Below, piece by piece: positions 43,745 through 51,868 of a stretch of DNA of 64,000 bases. A program made the translations under genes and the position numbers. The notes below the pieces were generated by a model. That model was not told where the DNA came from. It saw only the letters and a program-made list of their open reading frames with translations, and searched no databases. Position 1 is the stretch's first letter. Every line of letters starts with the position of its first letter. The stretch lies in assembly GCA_026225395.1 (NCBI GenBank), contig JAMFSR010000003.1, positions 47,071 through 111,070 of the forward strand, given 5' to 3'. The DNA is from Granulicella sapmiensis. GTDB taxonomy: Bacteria; Acidobacteriota; Terriglobia; Terriglobales; Acidobacteriaceae.

Positions 43745-43908
43745 GGATCGTGCTCCTCTGCGATTTTCAGGCTACTCCAGTAGTTGTGTGAATTTGGAGA
43801 GGAATGAGAATTTCGAGGGGTGGTGTTTGAGGTGCTGTGCCGGGGATGTGGCATATACTTCGGGTTGCAGCGCGGATTTTTGGCGCTGCGGAAGACGCGG
43901 AGGACACG

Positions 43909-44256
43909 ATGGAAGAGCGCGACTTCTTTGACGAGATGTCTGAACAGAAAAAGCACACGCTGGTGTGCCCCCACTGCAGTCAGCCGGGGGAGTATGAGCT
44001 GAGCTGGCTGGTGCGGCGCAAGAAGCAGCAACTGCCACGCGGCGCCGATGAGCGCGACAAGGCACGCTTCCAGAAAGCACAGAGCTACATGGTTCGGCGG
44101 GACGACCTGGTGGGCTGCAAGAATATCCGGTGCCGGAAGCGGTTCGATGTGGCCGGGATCCAGTCGGTGGCGTACATCCAGGAGACGGCAACGGGGCCTG
44201 TGGAGGACCGGGAAGCGCGGATTCGGGCGGCTTTTGGGCGGCGATCGCAGGGATAA
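43909..44256 (+). CDS. Hypothetical zinc-ribbon-like protein
   Basis: 115 residues from ATG 43909 (GGAGG six bases upstream). Two Cys pairs occur: CPHCSQPGEYEL (about 20-23) and CKNIRCRKRFD (about 70-75), arranged like a zinc ribbon with a long charged insert. The N-terminus is acidic (EERDFFDEMSEQ) and the middle basic (RRKKQQLPRG). It could be a small regulator or an RNA/DNA-binding protein. No family name can be given. Divergent from the 59-residue basic gene. Confidence 0.65.
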   Translation: MEERDFFDEMSEQKKHTLVCPHCSQPGEYELSWLVRRKKQQLPRGADERDKARFQKAQSYMVRRDDLVGCKNIRCRKRFDVAGIQSVAYIQETATGPVEDREARIRAAFGRRSQG

Positions 44257-44419
44257 CGGAGCGAACCAAGGTGGTTAACCCTGGTTCAAGCATTGGTTGA
44301 GGTGTTACAGGTTTGACAATGACGGCAGCGGTACACAGGCCGGATTGTGATTTAATGAAGGTGCAAACGGTGCGCGTTGAGCTTAGACGCATCAGATAGA
44401 TACAGCAGGAGCTGAACAA

Positions 44420-44704
44420 ATGGCCAATACGCTTATCCCGATCGCAGAACGGATGTTGACCCCGGCAGAAGTTTCCGCACTTGATGCACGCCGCCGGCGC
44501 GGGCACCTGTACCTGGTGATCGGCTTTCAGTGCCTGCTAATAAGCGCATTTGTGCTGCTTTGGAGCGGCCAGGACGCTACGTACTCGCCCGGTTGGGCTC
44601 GTCCGATGCTGGATTGGGACATCTTGACGTTTGCCATGGCTTGCTTCTTCCTGACCAAGGGAGTGGCTCTGCGGCGAGGCGTCAACGAGTTCTTCAGCTA
44701 CTAG
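44420..44704 (+). CDS. Small two-helix membrane protein
   Basis: 94 residues: a charged N-terminal third (EVSALDARRRRG), then two hydrophobic helices (LYLVIGFQCLLISAFVLLW and WDILTFAMACFFLTKGVAL) with a short extracytoplasmic loop. AGGAG lies 9 bases upstream. A perfect terminator follows, so it is its own transcript. No family recognised. Confidence 0.7.
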   Translation: MANTLIPIAERMLTPAEVSALDARRRRGHLYLVIGFQCLLISAFVLLWSGQDATYSPGWARPMLDWDILTFAMACFFLTKGVALRRGVNEFFSY

Positions 44705-44723
44705 ATTTCAAAGGGTTTCCGCG

Positions 44724-44754
44724 AACGGCGAGCTTCGGCTCGCCGTTTTGCTTT
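44724..44754 (+). terminator. Rho-independent terminator after the small membrane protein
   Basis: Ten-base perfect stem AACGGCGAGC / GCTCGCCGTT with a TTCG tetraloop, followed by TTGCTTT. It lies 20 bp after the stop at 44704 and just before the Fe-S oxidoreductase gene. Confidence 0.92.
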
Positions 44755-44776
44755 GGGGGCTGCTATCGTGGCGGGC

Positions 44777-46684
44777 ATGATGATGGCGGAGCTGGGGCGG
44801 TTTTCTGGGTGGGAAATGGGGTTGGTGGGGGCCCTGTGCTTGGCTTCGGCGGTAGTGTTTGCGTGGCGGGTTAAGCCGATTGCGCTCAATATTTTGCGGG
44901 CTAAGAAAGATGTGGGTTTCAAGCTGGCGCCGGTGGGGCGGCGGGTTTGGGTGTTTGTTTGGGAGGTGCTTTGCCAAGCGAAGGTGATTGAGCAAAGGCC
45001 GTTGCCGGGGTTGGCGCATGCGTTTGTATTCTGGGGTTTCCTTGCCTTTGCGCTGGTGAGCTTGAATCATCTGGCGACGGCGTTTGGCCTTGGTTTTCTG
45101 CAACATATGGGGTGGTTTGGAGCGTTTTACTTTTGGTTTGCAGGGGTTTGGGCGGTGCTGGTGGCGGTGTCGATTGCCGGGCTTTTCTGGCGGAGATTTG
45201 TGACTCGACCGCGGTGGCTGGGCAAGATTTCGGTGGAGTCGGGGGTGATTGCTGGGCTGATTTTCGTGCTGATGGCCACGTTTTTAGGTGACTTTTTTGT
45301 GGAGAGTTATGGAGTGTTTGTGGTGAGTTTGTGGTGGGTTCACACCATGGTTTTGCTGGTTTTTCTGCCTCTGATTCCCCGGACGAAGCATCTGCATCTG
45401 GTGCTGAGTCCGTTGACGGTTTTCCTCAAGCGGGGTGAGTTTTCCGCGATTCCCACACTGGATGACTCCGAGGGTAGTGACGATTTTGGGCTGGTCGCGG
45501 GGAAGGATCTGACGCAGCTGATTGCGTTGCAGGCTTACAGCTGCGTCGAGTGTGGGAGGTGTACGGAGCACTGTCCGGCGTCGGCTACGGGGAAGGTGCT
45601 GAACCCGAAGGAGATTGTGCTGGGGGTGCGGGGGTATCTGAATGCGTTTGGGCCGCGGAGTGAGGTGCCGCTGTTGGAGGAGATGCGCGAGCCGGGAATG
45701 CAGGATTCGTTTGTGAAGACGATGAGCATGGAGGCGGCGTTTGAGTGTACGACGTGTGGGGCGTGTGAGTATCAGTGTCCGGTGGGGGTGGAGCATCTGC
45801 CGATATTGGTGGGGCTGCGGCGTGGGGCGGTGAATACGGGGGCGTGGGAGGATGGGCATGGGACGAAGCTGTTCCTGGCGCTGGAGAAACAGGGCAATGC
45901 GCTGGGGATGAGTGCATTGGAGCGGGACAAGTTTGTGGTGACGGAAGAGTTTCCGATCTTCGATGGATCGCAGGAGTACTGTTTGTGGCTCGGTTGCATG
46001 GGTGGGTATGACCCCAAGGGACGCGAGATCATTGCGGATTTTGCGCGGGTGATGCGGTACCTGGGGATGAGTTTTGGGGTGATGAAGAAGGAGAAGTGTA
46101 CGGGTGACCCAGCGCGTCGGTTGGGGAATGACCTGGTGTTTGGGACGCTGGCGGAGGCGGGGTTGAAGGGGTTCGAGGCGGCGAAGGTGAAGAAGATTGT
46201 GGCGATCTGTCCGCATTGCGTGAGGACGATTGCTACGGACTGGCGCGCGTATGGAGTGGCTCCGGAAATTGAGCACCATTCGGAGTTTATGGCGCGGTTC
46301 GCGGATCGGTTGCCGAAGAAGGCCGGGGAGAGCATTGTGTATCACGACCCTTGTTATCTGGGTCGATATCGCGATGTGTATGAGGAGCCGCGGGCGGTGG
46401 TGGCGCGTGCGGGTGAGTTGGTGGAGGCGGAGCGGAACCATGAGCGTAGCTTCTGCTGCGGAGCCGGGGGTGGGTTGGTTTTTCTGGGGGAAGAGACGGG
46501 CGAGCGGGTGAGCCATGTGCGGGCGCAGGAGTTGGTGGCTACCGGGGCGGAGACGATTGGGACGGCTTGTCCGTTCTGCAACACGATGTTTCGCGATGCG
46601 CTGGGAGCTGTGGGTGGGACGAAGCCGCCGCAGTTGCTGGATATTGCGCAGTTGACGGCGCGGGCGTTGCCGGTAGTGTCCTAA
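44777..46684 (+). CDS. Membrane Fe-S oxidoreductase with CCG domains, EMO-like (ETF:menaquinone oxidoreductase candidate)
   Basis: 635 residues from ATG 44777; TTG 44753 and GTG 44768 are earlier options but overlap the terminator. Residues 1-200 hold about five helices with several His (81, 98, 190) as in NarI-like heme b domains. Next are two [4Fe-4S] motifs, C256-x2-C-x2-C-x3-C and C324-x2-C-x2-C-x3-C. Two CCG domains follow, with CLWLGCMGG, CPHCVRT, then HDPCYLGRY and SFCCGAGGG. This order is that of membrane-bound EtfAB:quinone oxidoreductases (EMO) and other HdrD-like proteins. etfB/etfA lie about 11 kb downstream in this window and could be the electron donor. Confidence 0.85.
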   Translation: MMMAELGRFSGWEMGLVGALCLASAVVFAWRVKPIALNILRAKKDVGFKLAPVGRRVWVFVWEVLCQAKVIEQRPLPGLAHAFVFWGFLAFALVSLNHLATAFGLGFLQHMGWFGAFYFWFAGVWAVLVAVSIAGLFWRRFVTRPRWLGKISVESGVIAGLIFVLMATFLGDFFVESYGVFVVSLWWVHTMVLLVFLPLIPRTKHLHLVLSPLTVFLKRGEFSAIPTLDDSEGSDDFGLVAGKDLTQLIALQAYSCVECGRCTEHCPASATGKVLNPKEIVLGVRGYLNAFGPRSEVPLLEEMREPGMQDSFVKTMSMEAAFECTTCGACEYQCPVGVEHLPILVGLRRGAVNTGAWEDGHGTKLFLALEKQGNALGMSALERDKFVVTEEFPIFDGSQEYCLWLGCMGGYDPKGREIIADFARVMRYLGMSFGVMKKEKCTGDPARRLGNDLVFGTLAEAGLKGFEAAKVKKIVAICPHCVRTIATDWRAYGVAPEIEHHSEFMARFADRLPKKAGESIVYHDPCYLGRYRDVYEEPRAVVARAGELVEAERNHERSFCCGAGGGLVFLGEETGERVSHVRAQELVATGAETIGTACPFCNTMFRDALGAVGGTKPPQLLDIAQLTARALPVVS

Positions 46685-46713
46685 TTTGGTATTTCGTGGT
46701 TATGGCGGGGACG

Positions 46714-47466
46714 TTACTTGTTGTAGTTTCTCTGGGGAATGTTGCTCTGCCTAAAAAGCATCCCGGATGGATTCATTCCATACCCGAGACTGGTTTCGCC
46801 TTGGATTCCATGCCCATCGTGATACTTGATCACGATCCAAATAAAAAGATCGTCAGTTTCCCCGGTCAGGTGCCCGAGACACTCAAAGTTGGGATTCATG
46901 ATTTCTTTCCCTTTCACCATGAGCGTAAAGCGATATGGAAAGGAATAGAATTCCACTTTTTTGGGTGGAGTCTGCTTCCTTGGCAATATCTCCATGTGCG
47001 CTTGAATGGTTTCTACCCACGCCGGGGAAAGCCCTTGATTACTGAAGTTCAATCTCAACATGAGATAGGTTTTAGGGGGGCCATCTCCAGAGCCAACGGA
47101 ATACATCTGGCCGCCAAGCTTCTCAAGATCGGCGAATACCCAAGCCCTATTTCCATCCGCTTGAGCGTTAGCAGCCCTCCTCGTCTCATAGGCTTGCCAG
47201 ATGATTGCAGCCAAAGTAGCTATGAGCGCAAGAGTCTCAATCCCGGCGGGCCATGCAAAGAGGTCGTCCCACCATGGCACGTAATCCTTGCGGCTTTGAG
47301 CGTCTTTTTGGCAGTCATGACGCTCCGCTAGACTGAGTGCGCTACGCAAGCAATCTTGGGTGCGTCTGGATTCATAGTATTCGCGTGCGCGATGCTCATG
47401 ACGGGCCACCAATGGTATTGCAATGACTCCCGCAACTATCCCTATGACCCACAATTTCTTTATCAT
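46714..47466 (-). CDS. Hypothetical membrane-anchored protein in low-GC segment
   Basis: 250 residues from ATG 47466. Two hydrophobic helices (LWVIGIVAGVIAIPLVA near the N-terminus and IETLALIATLAAIIWQAYET near residue 85) frame a Cys-containing charged loop. About 150 soluble residues follow, with the beta-rich segment YLMLRLNFSNQGLSPAWVET. The C-terminal part recalls the small phage/island-type proteins with a helix followed by a cytoplasmic beta domain. Base composition is clearly lower in GC than the flanks, suggesting transfer. Divergent from the ribbon-helix-helix gene. Confidence 0.6.
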   Translation of the reverse strand: MIKKLWVIGIVAGVIAIPLVARHEHRAREYYESRRTQDCLRSALSLAERHDCQKDAQSRKDYVPWWDDLFAWPAGIETLALIATLAAIIWQAYETRRAANAQADGNRAWVFADLEKLGGQMYSVGSGDGPPKTYLMLRLNFSNQGLSPAWVETIQAHMEILPRKQTPPKKVEFYSFPYRFTLMVKGKEIMNPNFECLGHLTGETDDLFIWIVIKYHDGHGIQGETSLGYGMNPSGMLFRQSNIPQRNYNK

Positions 47467-47560
47467 GCGGAAAAATGTATCACAAAAACACTTGACTAGG
47501 CGCGAAATTATGTAATACATTTAATTCGTGGCAAACGTGCCATCGTGCAGGAGTTCAGAA

Positions 47561-47740
47561 ATGCCCAAACCTAAGAAGGTCGGTAGACCCGTCTTGCCTA
47601 AAGGGGAAGCCAAGGCCAAGATCATGCCGGTACGCCTCAACCCAGACGACCGGAAGCGGATAGAGAAGGCTGCAAAGGCCAAAGAGCAGACCGTCTCAGA
47701 ATGGGTACGCAGCACATTGATGGCCGCTCTTGAGGTCTGA
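47561..47740 (+). CDS. Small ribbon-helix-helix-like protein
   Basis: 59 residues from ATG 47561 with AGGAG nine bases upstream. A basic Pro/Lys tail (MPKPKKVGRPVLPKGEAKA) is followed by MPVRLNPDDRKRIEKAAKAK and TVSEWVRSTLMAALEV, the strand-helix-helix pattern of CopG/Arc-type DNA binders and mobilisation-type proteins. No toxin gene follows, so it is an orphan. It lies in the low-GC segment. Confidence 0.65.
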   Translation: MPKPKKVGRPVLPKGEAKAKIMPVRLNPDDRKRIEKAAKAKEQTVSEWVRSTLMAALEV

Positions 47741-47820
47741 GTGCGGAAAACCAAATTAGGGCAATACTGGCGTTGCCGACCGCGTAGCTTAGAGCAGCCT
47801 GTTTGGTCTAAAGTCTGGAT

Positions 47821-47997
47821 ATGGCTGAGAATGCGGTTATGCACTCGAGAATCAATGTGATCGTAGAAGATGGAGCGATTCCGTTTGATCTCAATCCGAA
47901 TAAGCTGACTCGGAAGACGTTGCGCAAGAGTGCTCGCGGAGAAGGGGTGCGCCGCGCGGGGGATGCCAAGGATCTGTTTGAGAAGCTTGGGATCTGA
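47821..47997 (+). CDS. Possible small protein (58 aa)
   Basis: 58 residues: MAENAVMHSRINVIVEDG, then IPFDLNPNKLTRKTLRKSA and a basic end. The codon use is consistent, but the Shine-Dalgarno is weak. Could be an orphan antitoxin-like protein; no family recognised. Confidence 0.35.
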   Translation: MAENAVMHSRINVIVEDGAIPFDLNPNKLTRKTLRKSARGEGVRRAGDAKDLFEKLGI

Positions 47998-48059
47998 GTT
48001 GACGAACGGACGGGTGTTGTAGCGGGTCTGGCTCCACGACCTCCCGGTAGGATGCAGGG

Positions 48060-48956
48060 ATGGCAAAGGTAAGAGGTGTCTCCGCCTATGGGGGGCTGGC
48101 TGTTGGCGTAATTGCTATTTCGTGGTCTGCGATTTTTGTGCGATGGACGGGGATGCCGGGCGTCGCCTCGGCGTTCTACCGGATGTTTTTTGCAGCGGTT
48201 GTGCTTTGGGTTGTTCTGTTGACGTCCAGAGTGCAGTGGACAAGTGCTCCAACGTCTGGGTTTTGGCTTGCTGGACTGAGCGGGTTATTTTTCGCCGGAG
48301 ATGTCGGGCTGTTCAATACAGCGGTGCTGCATACGTCTGCCGGAAGCGCTACGTTCCTTGCCAACAATGCACCGCTGGCGGTTGGTTTGTTGACGTGGGC
48401 GATCACACGCAAGCTGCCTTCGGGGCGGTTCTGGACGGCGCTGGCGATTGCGCTGGCGGGGGCTTGGCTGATTGTCTCGGTGGATGCGTCGCATATGCGC
48501 TCGGAGATGGCGGGGGACATGCTGGCTGTGGGGTCGTCCGTGTGCTTTGCGATGTATCTGGTGAGCACGGAGTGGTCGCGCAAGGACTTTGATACACGCG
48601 CGCTGGTGACGCTTTCGGCGACAGGGAGTGCGCTGGCGCTGCTGGTGTTCGCGGTGGTGACACATGTGTCGCTCGCTGTGCCGAGCGTGCGTTCGCTGGC
48701 TGCGTTACTGGGGCTGGGGATGGTGTGCCAGGTTATTGGGTACTTCTGCCTGACGTATGCGCTGGGCCATCTGCCAGCTACGGTGACGTCGGTGGTACTG
48801 CTTACTGTTGCGCCACTGACGGCAACGTTTGCGTTTCTGCTATTTGGCGAAAAGCTGACGTTCCCGCAGATTTTGGGTAGTGGCCTTGTGGTGTTTGGAG
48901 TGTGGATAGCGACCAGAGCACAGGAGAATTCGCGGCTGAACATGCCTTTGGAGTGA
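48060..48956 (+). CDS. EamA/DMT-family transporter
   Basis: 298 residues, ten helices in two EamA repeats. The first starts GGLAVGVIAISWSAIFVRWT and the second near DMLAVGSSVCFAMYLVSTEW. It ends with FGEKLTFPQILGSGLVVFG, typical for the family. Members export amino acids or other metabolites, or import nucleotide-sugars; no substrate can be named. A second EamA protein occurs at 61841-62803, but the two are not close paralogues. Confidence 0.88.
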   Translation: MAKVRGVSAYGGLAVGVIAISWSAIFVRWTGMPGVASAFYRMFFAAVVLWVVLLTSRVQWTSAPTSGFWLAGLSGLFFAGDVGLFNTAVLHTSAGSATFLANNAPLAVGLLTWAITRKLPSGRFWTALAIALAGAWLIVSVDASHMRSEMAGDMLAVGSSVCFAMYLVSTEWSRKDFDTRALVTLSATGSALALLVFAVVTHVSLAVPSVRSLAALLGLGMVCQVIGYFCLTYALGHLPATVTSVVLLTVAPLTATFAFLLFGEKLTFPQILGSGLVVFGVWIATRAQENSRLNMPLE

Positions 48957-48986
48957 GGCGATGGTTGGTATGCGGCCGCGACGGCT

Positions 48987-49196
48987 TCAGGGATGTCCGG
49001 GGAGGTGGGTGAAGATCAGGACGGCTATCGCTGCGGCGGTCAGCAGGGCGACGAGGAGGATGGCGAGGTCGGCGCGGGATGAGGGTTTGCCGGGTAGCTG
49101 CGTGGGCTTGATGTGGCGATGGCGATTGAAGACCAGGAGCGATCTGAGGCGATTGCCGGTTTTGCCGATGGATGGAGGGGGGCCTGTGGGGTTCAT
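48987..49196 (-). CDS. Small single-helix membrane protein
   Basis: 69 residues. The N-terminal part is basic and Pro-rich (MNPTGPPPSIGKTGNRLRS), followed by one C-terminal helix ADLAILLVALLTAAAIAVLI. The ATG lies one base after the stop of the preceding 85-residue gene, so the two are coupled. No family recognised. Confidence 0.55.
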   Translation of the reverse strand: MNPTGPPPSIGKTGNRLRSLLVFNRHRHIKPTQLPGKPSSRADLAILLVALLTAAAIAVLIFTHLPGHP

Positions 49197-49197
49197 G

Positions 49198-49455
49198 TCA
49201 GTTGGCCTGCTGTTGTTGGGTGCTGGATGAGGGAGCCGTCGTGAGTGGCCGCCAGGCGAAGGAGACGATGAGACCGCAGGTGAAGACGAAGAGGAGAAGA
49301 AGGATGAGGACGGTTGAGAGGTCGAAGCCTTTTTGCTCCTGGACGGCCTGGTCCTTGATGTCTTTTTCGTAGCGTGCCATCTCGTCCTGAGCGGCCTGAA
49401 GGATCTGCTGTTTTGTTTGTCCGTTGATCTGCGCGGAAGTGTTGTTGTCCGACAT
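49198..49455 (-). CDS. Small membrane protein with charged coiled N-terminus
   Basis: 85 residues from ATG 49455. The N-terminal half is polar and helical (QTKQQILQAAQDEMARYEKD), then one membrane helix STVLILLLLFVFTCGLIVSFAW and a Ser/Gln-rich tail. It is followed by a coupled 69-residue membrane protein. Both may act together in the membrane. No family recognised. Confidence 0.6.
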   Translation of the reverse strand: MSDNNTSAQINGQTKQQILQAAQDEMARYEKDIKDQAVQEQKGFDLSTVLILLLLFVFTCGLIVSFAWRPLTTAPSSSTQQQQAN

Positions 49456-49587
49456 AAGACGATGCTCTGCTTTTGCGCATAAGAAAGGCGTAGGGGAGTC
49501 GTAAGGAGGTTGTAAAGATTGAGGTACGTAAGTGGCCATACGCGCCCTCTGGAGCTATGCTGAAGGAAGTCGCGAAGGGAGCTCGTT

Positions 49588-49779
49588 ATGGGACAACTGG
49601 ATCGTATTACCCAGCAACCTGATGTGATGGGCGGCAAGGCATGTCTTCGCGGGATGCGCGTGACTGTGGGAACCATCGTGGGACAGATTGGGGCCGGGCG
49701 GACCGTGGAACAGGTACTGGTGGATTATCCGTACCTGGAGCGCGAGGACGTTCTGCAGGCACTGCGTTATGCAGCATGA
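49588..49779 (+). CDS. DUF433 family protein (antitoxin-like), orphan
   Basis: 63 residues. The DUF433 pattern is evident: DVMGGKACLRGMRVTVGTIV, then VEQVLVDYPYLEREDVLQAL. These winged-HTH-like proteins usually precede a PIN-like (DUF5615/Mut7-C) toxin gene. The following gene here is convergent and unrelated, so the toxin is missing. GGAGCTCGTT lies before the ATG. Confidence 0.85.
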   Translation: MGQLDRITQQPDVMGGKACLRGMRVTVGTIVGQIGAGRTVEQVLVDYPYLEREDVLQALRYAA

Positions 49780-49808
49780 CGGAGTGCCTGCAGAAGGTAT
49801 TGGGTGTC

Positions 49809-50249
49809 TTAAGAGTTGACCGCAATCAGGTGCTTTAGCTGCCCAGCTTTTGATCGTTTTGCCTTCGCCCGAGACATCGTCTCCTTTTCGCGAATTAGCT
49901 GACGGGCGGTTTTGACATCTGCTACATCGATAGCAGATGGCTTTTCAACCTTTGTATGCGCGGCAAGATCGCGACAGTGTTTCAGCAATCGGTCATAGAT
50001 GGCTTCGTTGTCCTCACTGATTTCGACGACCTTTTGGCGAGCGATCAGCGCCGCTGTATTTATGGGTTCGGCATGCATGAATAGGCCAGAGTGGAAAGAT
50101 GGTCTTTCCGAAATTCGATGCCACCATGCGTCGACAAGGGCCTTTGCGGTAGAGGTGGGTTGGTTATAGAACGTTTCCAAGCAAGCCTGAACGGCCGCTC
50201 GATAAGCGACTCGTTTCTTAGGCTGGGCTAATTTCGAAAGATGAATCAT
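49809..50249 (-). CDS. Hypothetical partner protein coupled to the DUF3990 gene
   Basis: 146 residues, soluble. Its ATG overlaps the DUF3990 stop by an ATGA overlap, so the pair forms a tight two-gene module. The N-terminal part is helical (VQACLETFYNQPTSTAKALV then AWWHRISERPSFHSGLFMHA), the C-terminal part is Lys/Arg-rich. No known antitoxin domain can be named. It may neutralise or modify the upstream ADP-ribosyltransferase-like protein, but this is inference from the arrangement only. Base composition is lower in GC than the flanks. Confidence 0.6.
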   Translation of the reverse strand: MIHLSKLAQPKKRVAYRAAVQACLETFYNQPTSTAKALVDAWWHRISERPSFHSGLFMHAEPINTAALIARQKVVEISEDNEAIYDRLLKHCRDLAAHTKVEKPSAIDVADVKTARQLIREKETMSRAKAKRSKAGQLKHLIAVNS

Positions 50250-50770
50250 CCCAACACCTCCATTTCGCAGAGATTTGGATTGCGCAGAATCTGTTGAGCG
50301 ATAGAACCGTGAAAACTGATTTGGTCATAGCCCGGGAATACCTTGGACTCATCGATCCCAAACCAGCTTTGAGCAATAGGCCCATAAACAACATCATAAT
50401 ACTGATCCGTGTAAGGGGATCGCTGGAGCTTGCGTCTGCAATGGGAGACAAAACTCCAGTAGTCGGTGGCGTCCGGAGTGCCGCGAACGAACGCGAGAGT
50501 TCTCAGGCGGCTGAGGGCTGATCGCCGCATAGTCACTCTGACAATTGCGGACGTTTCTCCTGCGCCGTCGGCGACAACTTCGGCCCACCTTCTAGCCTGC
50601 GCCCTTGACGTCGTGGTGTAGAACCCTCGGCCAAAATCAACGTTGGGGCGTCCGAGGGAAAGATCGATTCCGTTCTGAACTATTTCTGTAGCCGACCGTG
50701 CGATAGTGCCGTGATAAAGAATGATCGGTTGATTGTTCCAGGGTGGCCGAATACGAAACGGTGGGGTCAG
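50246..50770 (-). CDS. DUF3990 family protein (ADP-ribosyltransferase-like fold), no standard start codon
   Basis: The minus-strand frame runs from a TAA at 50777-50779 to the stop at 50246. In it I read ILYHGT near the start, then GIDLSLGRPNVDFGRGFYTT and SRAQARRWAEVVAD, later YYDVVYGPIAQSW and PGYDQISFHG. This is a DUF3990 domain; the H-G-T and F-Y-T-T-T motifs recall ADP-ribosyltransferases. Between the TAA and ILYHGT no ATG, GTG or TTG exists; the only near-start is CTG at 50770. The GTG/ATG near 50536 would cut off the first half of the domain. So the gene uses a non-canonical start or is 5'-damaged. It overlaps its partner gene by 4 bp. Confidence 0.7.
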   Translation of the reverse strand: MTPPFRIRPPWNNQPIILYHGTIARSATEIVQNGIDLSLGRPNVDFGRGFYTTTSRAQARRWAEVVADGAGETSAIVRVTMRRSALSRLRTLAFVRGTPDATDYWSFVSHCRRKLQRSPYTDQYYDVVYGPIAQSWFGIDESKVFPGYDQISFHGSIAQQILRNPNLCEMEVLG

Positions 50771-50923
50771 CTTGTGTTAAGGTGCGCCATTTTCGGCTTG
50801 TGCTGATCCGGATATCAACACTGTATCTCTGCCTCATGAACTTTCCTGTTAACCGAAGGCATTGCTCGCCCGTTGTAAGAACAGAACCGATGGATGATTG
50901 CTGTTCGCGAGAGGAGTTTCGAG

Positions 50924-51832
50924 ATGAAAATGTTTGGGCGTGGGTTGCTGGGGGTGGTTTGGGTTGGTGTGACGGTGTTGGGGCCGGCGACCGTGCAGGC
51001 GCAGCGGGTGAAGGAAGCTTCGGTGGTTGCAGCGCAGGCGGCGGTTGTGCCGGAGACTGATCCGGTGGTGACGCAGCAGGGGCTGATCAAGCTGGTGAGG
51101 CTGAGTCCGACGCTGGTGGAGGTGTTGGAGCGGGACCCTTCGCTGCTGGGCGATGAGGCGTATGTGGGGCGGGTGAATCCGGAGCTGGCGCAGTATGTGG
51201 TGGCGCATCCGGAGGTGGCTCGGAATCCGGACTTCTATTTATTTACGGAGCTGGATCGAGAGCACAACCGGCACTTCGATGTGCTGCAGCGGAAGATGTG
51301 GCCGAACGAAGGTGGGCCGCGGCGGGAAGATACGCCGGGGGAGCGGGTGATGCAATTGATCGTTCCCTATCTGGTGTTTGTGTGTGTGCTGGCGGCGGTG
51401 CTGTGGCTGATCTATGTGCTGTTGCAGAACAGGCGGTGGACGCGAGCTTCGCGGCTGCAGGTGGAAGCGCATAGCAAGCTGATGGACCGGTTTGGGAGCA
51501 ACCAGGAGCTGCTGGCGTATATGCAGAGCGAGGCGGGAAGGCGGTTCCTGGAGGCAGCGCCGATTCCAATGGATATAGAAGCCGGGCAGCGGTTGCCGAA
51601 TGTGGTTTCGCGGGTATTGCTTTCTCTCCAGGTCGGAGTCGTGCTGGGACTGCTCGGCTTCGGCCTCCTTTTTCTGCGGCGGGCTTTGCCGCATGAGGGA
51701 GCGCCGCTGCTGGTGATTGGAACGGTTTTTCTGATGCCCGGGCTGGGGTTTGTGGTGTCGGCTGTGATTACCTGGGTGCTGGCCGGCAGGCTGGGGCTGA
51801 TGCCGGGGGTGGATACTGGAAGCCGGCAGTGA
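50924..51832 (+). CDS. Hypothetical membrane protein upstream of an ECF sigma factor
   Basis: 302 residues from ATG 50924 (GAGGAG upstream). A signal peptide (about 1-24) leads a periplasmic domain of about 110 residues with LVRLSPTLVEVLERDPSLL and LAQYVVAHPEVARNPDF. A helix (QLIVPYLVFVCVLAAVLWLI) follows, then a cytoplasmic helical part (EAHSKLMDRFGSNQELLAYM), then two helices. The arrangement suits a sensor working with the downstream sigma factor, which starts 36 bp after its stop. No family name known to me. Confidence 0.7.
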   Translation: MKMFGRGLLGVVWVGVTVLGPATVQAQRVKEASVVAAQAAVVPETDPVVTQQGLIKLVRLSPTLVEVLERDPSLLGDEAYVGRVNPELAQYVVAHPEVARNPDFYLFTELDREHNRHFDVLQRKMWPNEGGPRREDTPGERVMQLIVPYLVFVCVLAAVLWLIYVLLQNRRWTRASRLQVEAHSKLMDRFGSNQELLAYMQSEAGRRFLEAAPIPMDIEAGQRLPNVVSRVLLSLQVGVVLGLLGFGLLFLRRALPHEGAPLLVIGTVFLMPGLGFVVSAVITWVLAGRLGLMPGVDTGSRQ

Positions 51833-51868
51833 GTGCGGCCGATGCGGCGGCGGAAGGGAGTGCGAGCG

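Noticed and set aside
45284..46516. Antisense ORF (410 codons) over the Fe-S oxidoreductase
   Set aside because: His/Arg/Pro/Gln-rich product typical of a shadow frame; the plus-strand protein has complete Fe-S motifs.
50637..50837. 66-codon minus-strand ORF starting MRQRYSVDIRIS as the true start of the DUF3990 gene
   Set aside because: It is in another frame from the DUF3990 domain; it could matter only if a frameshift occurred, which cannot be shown here.
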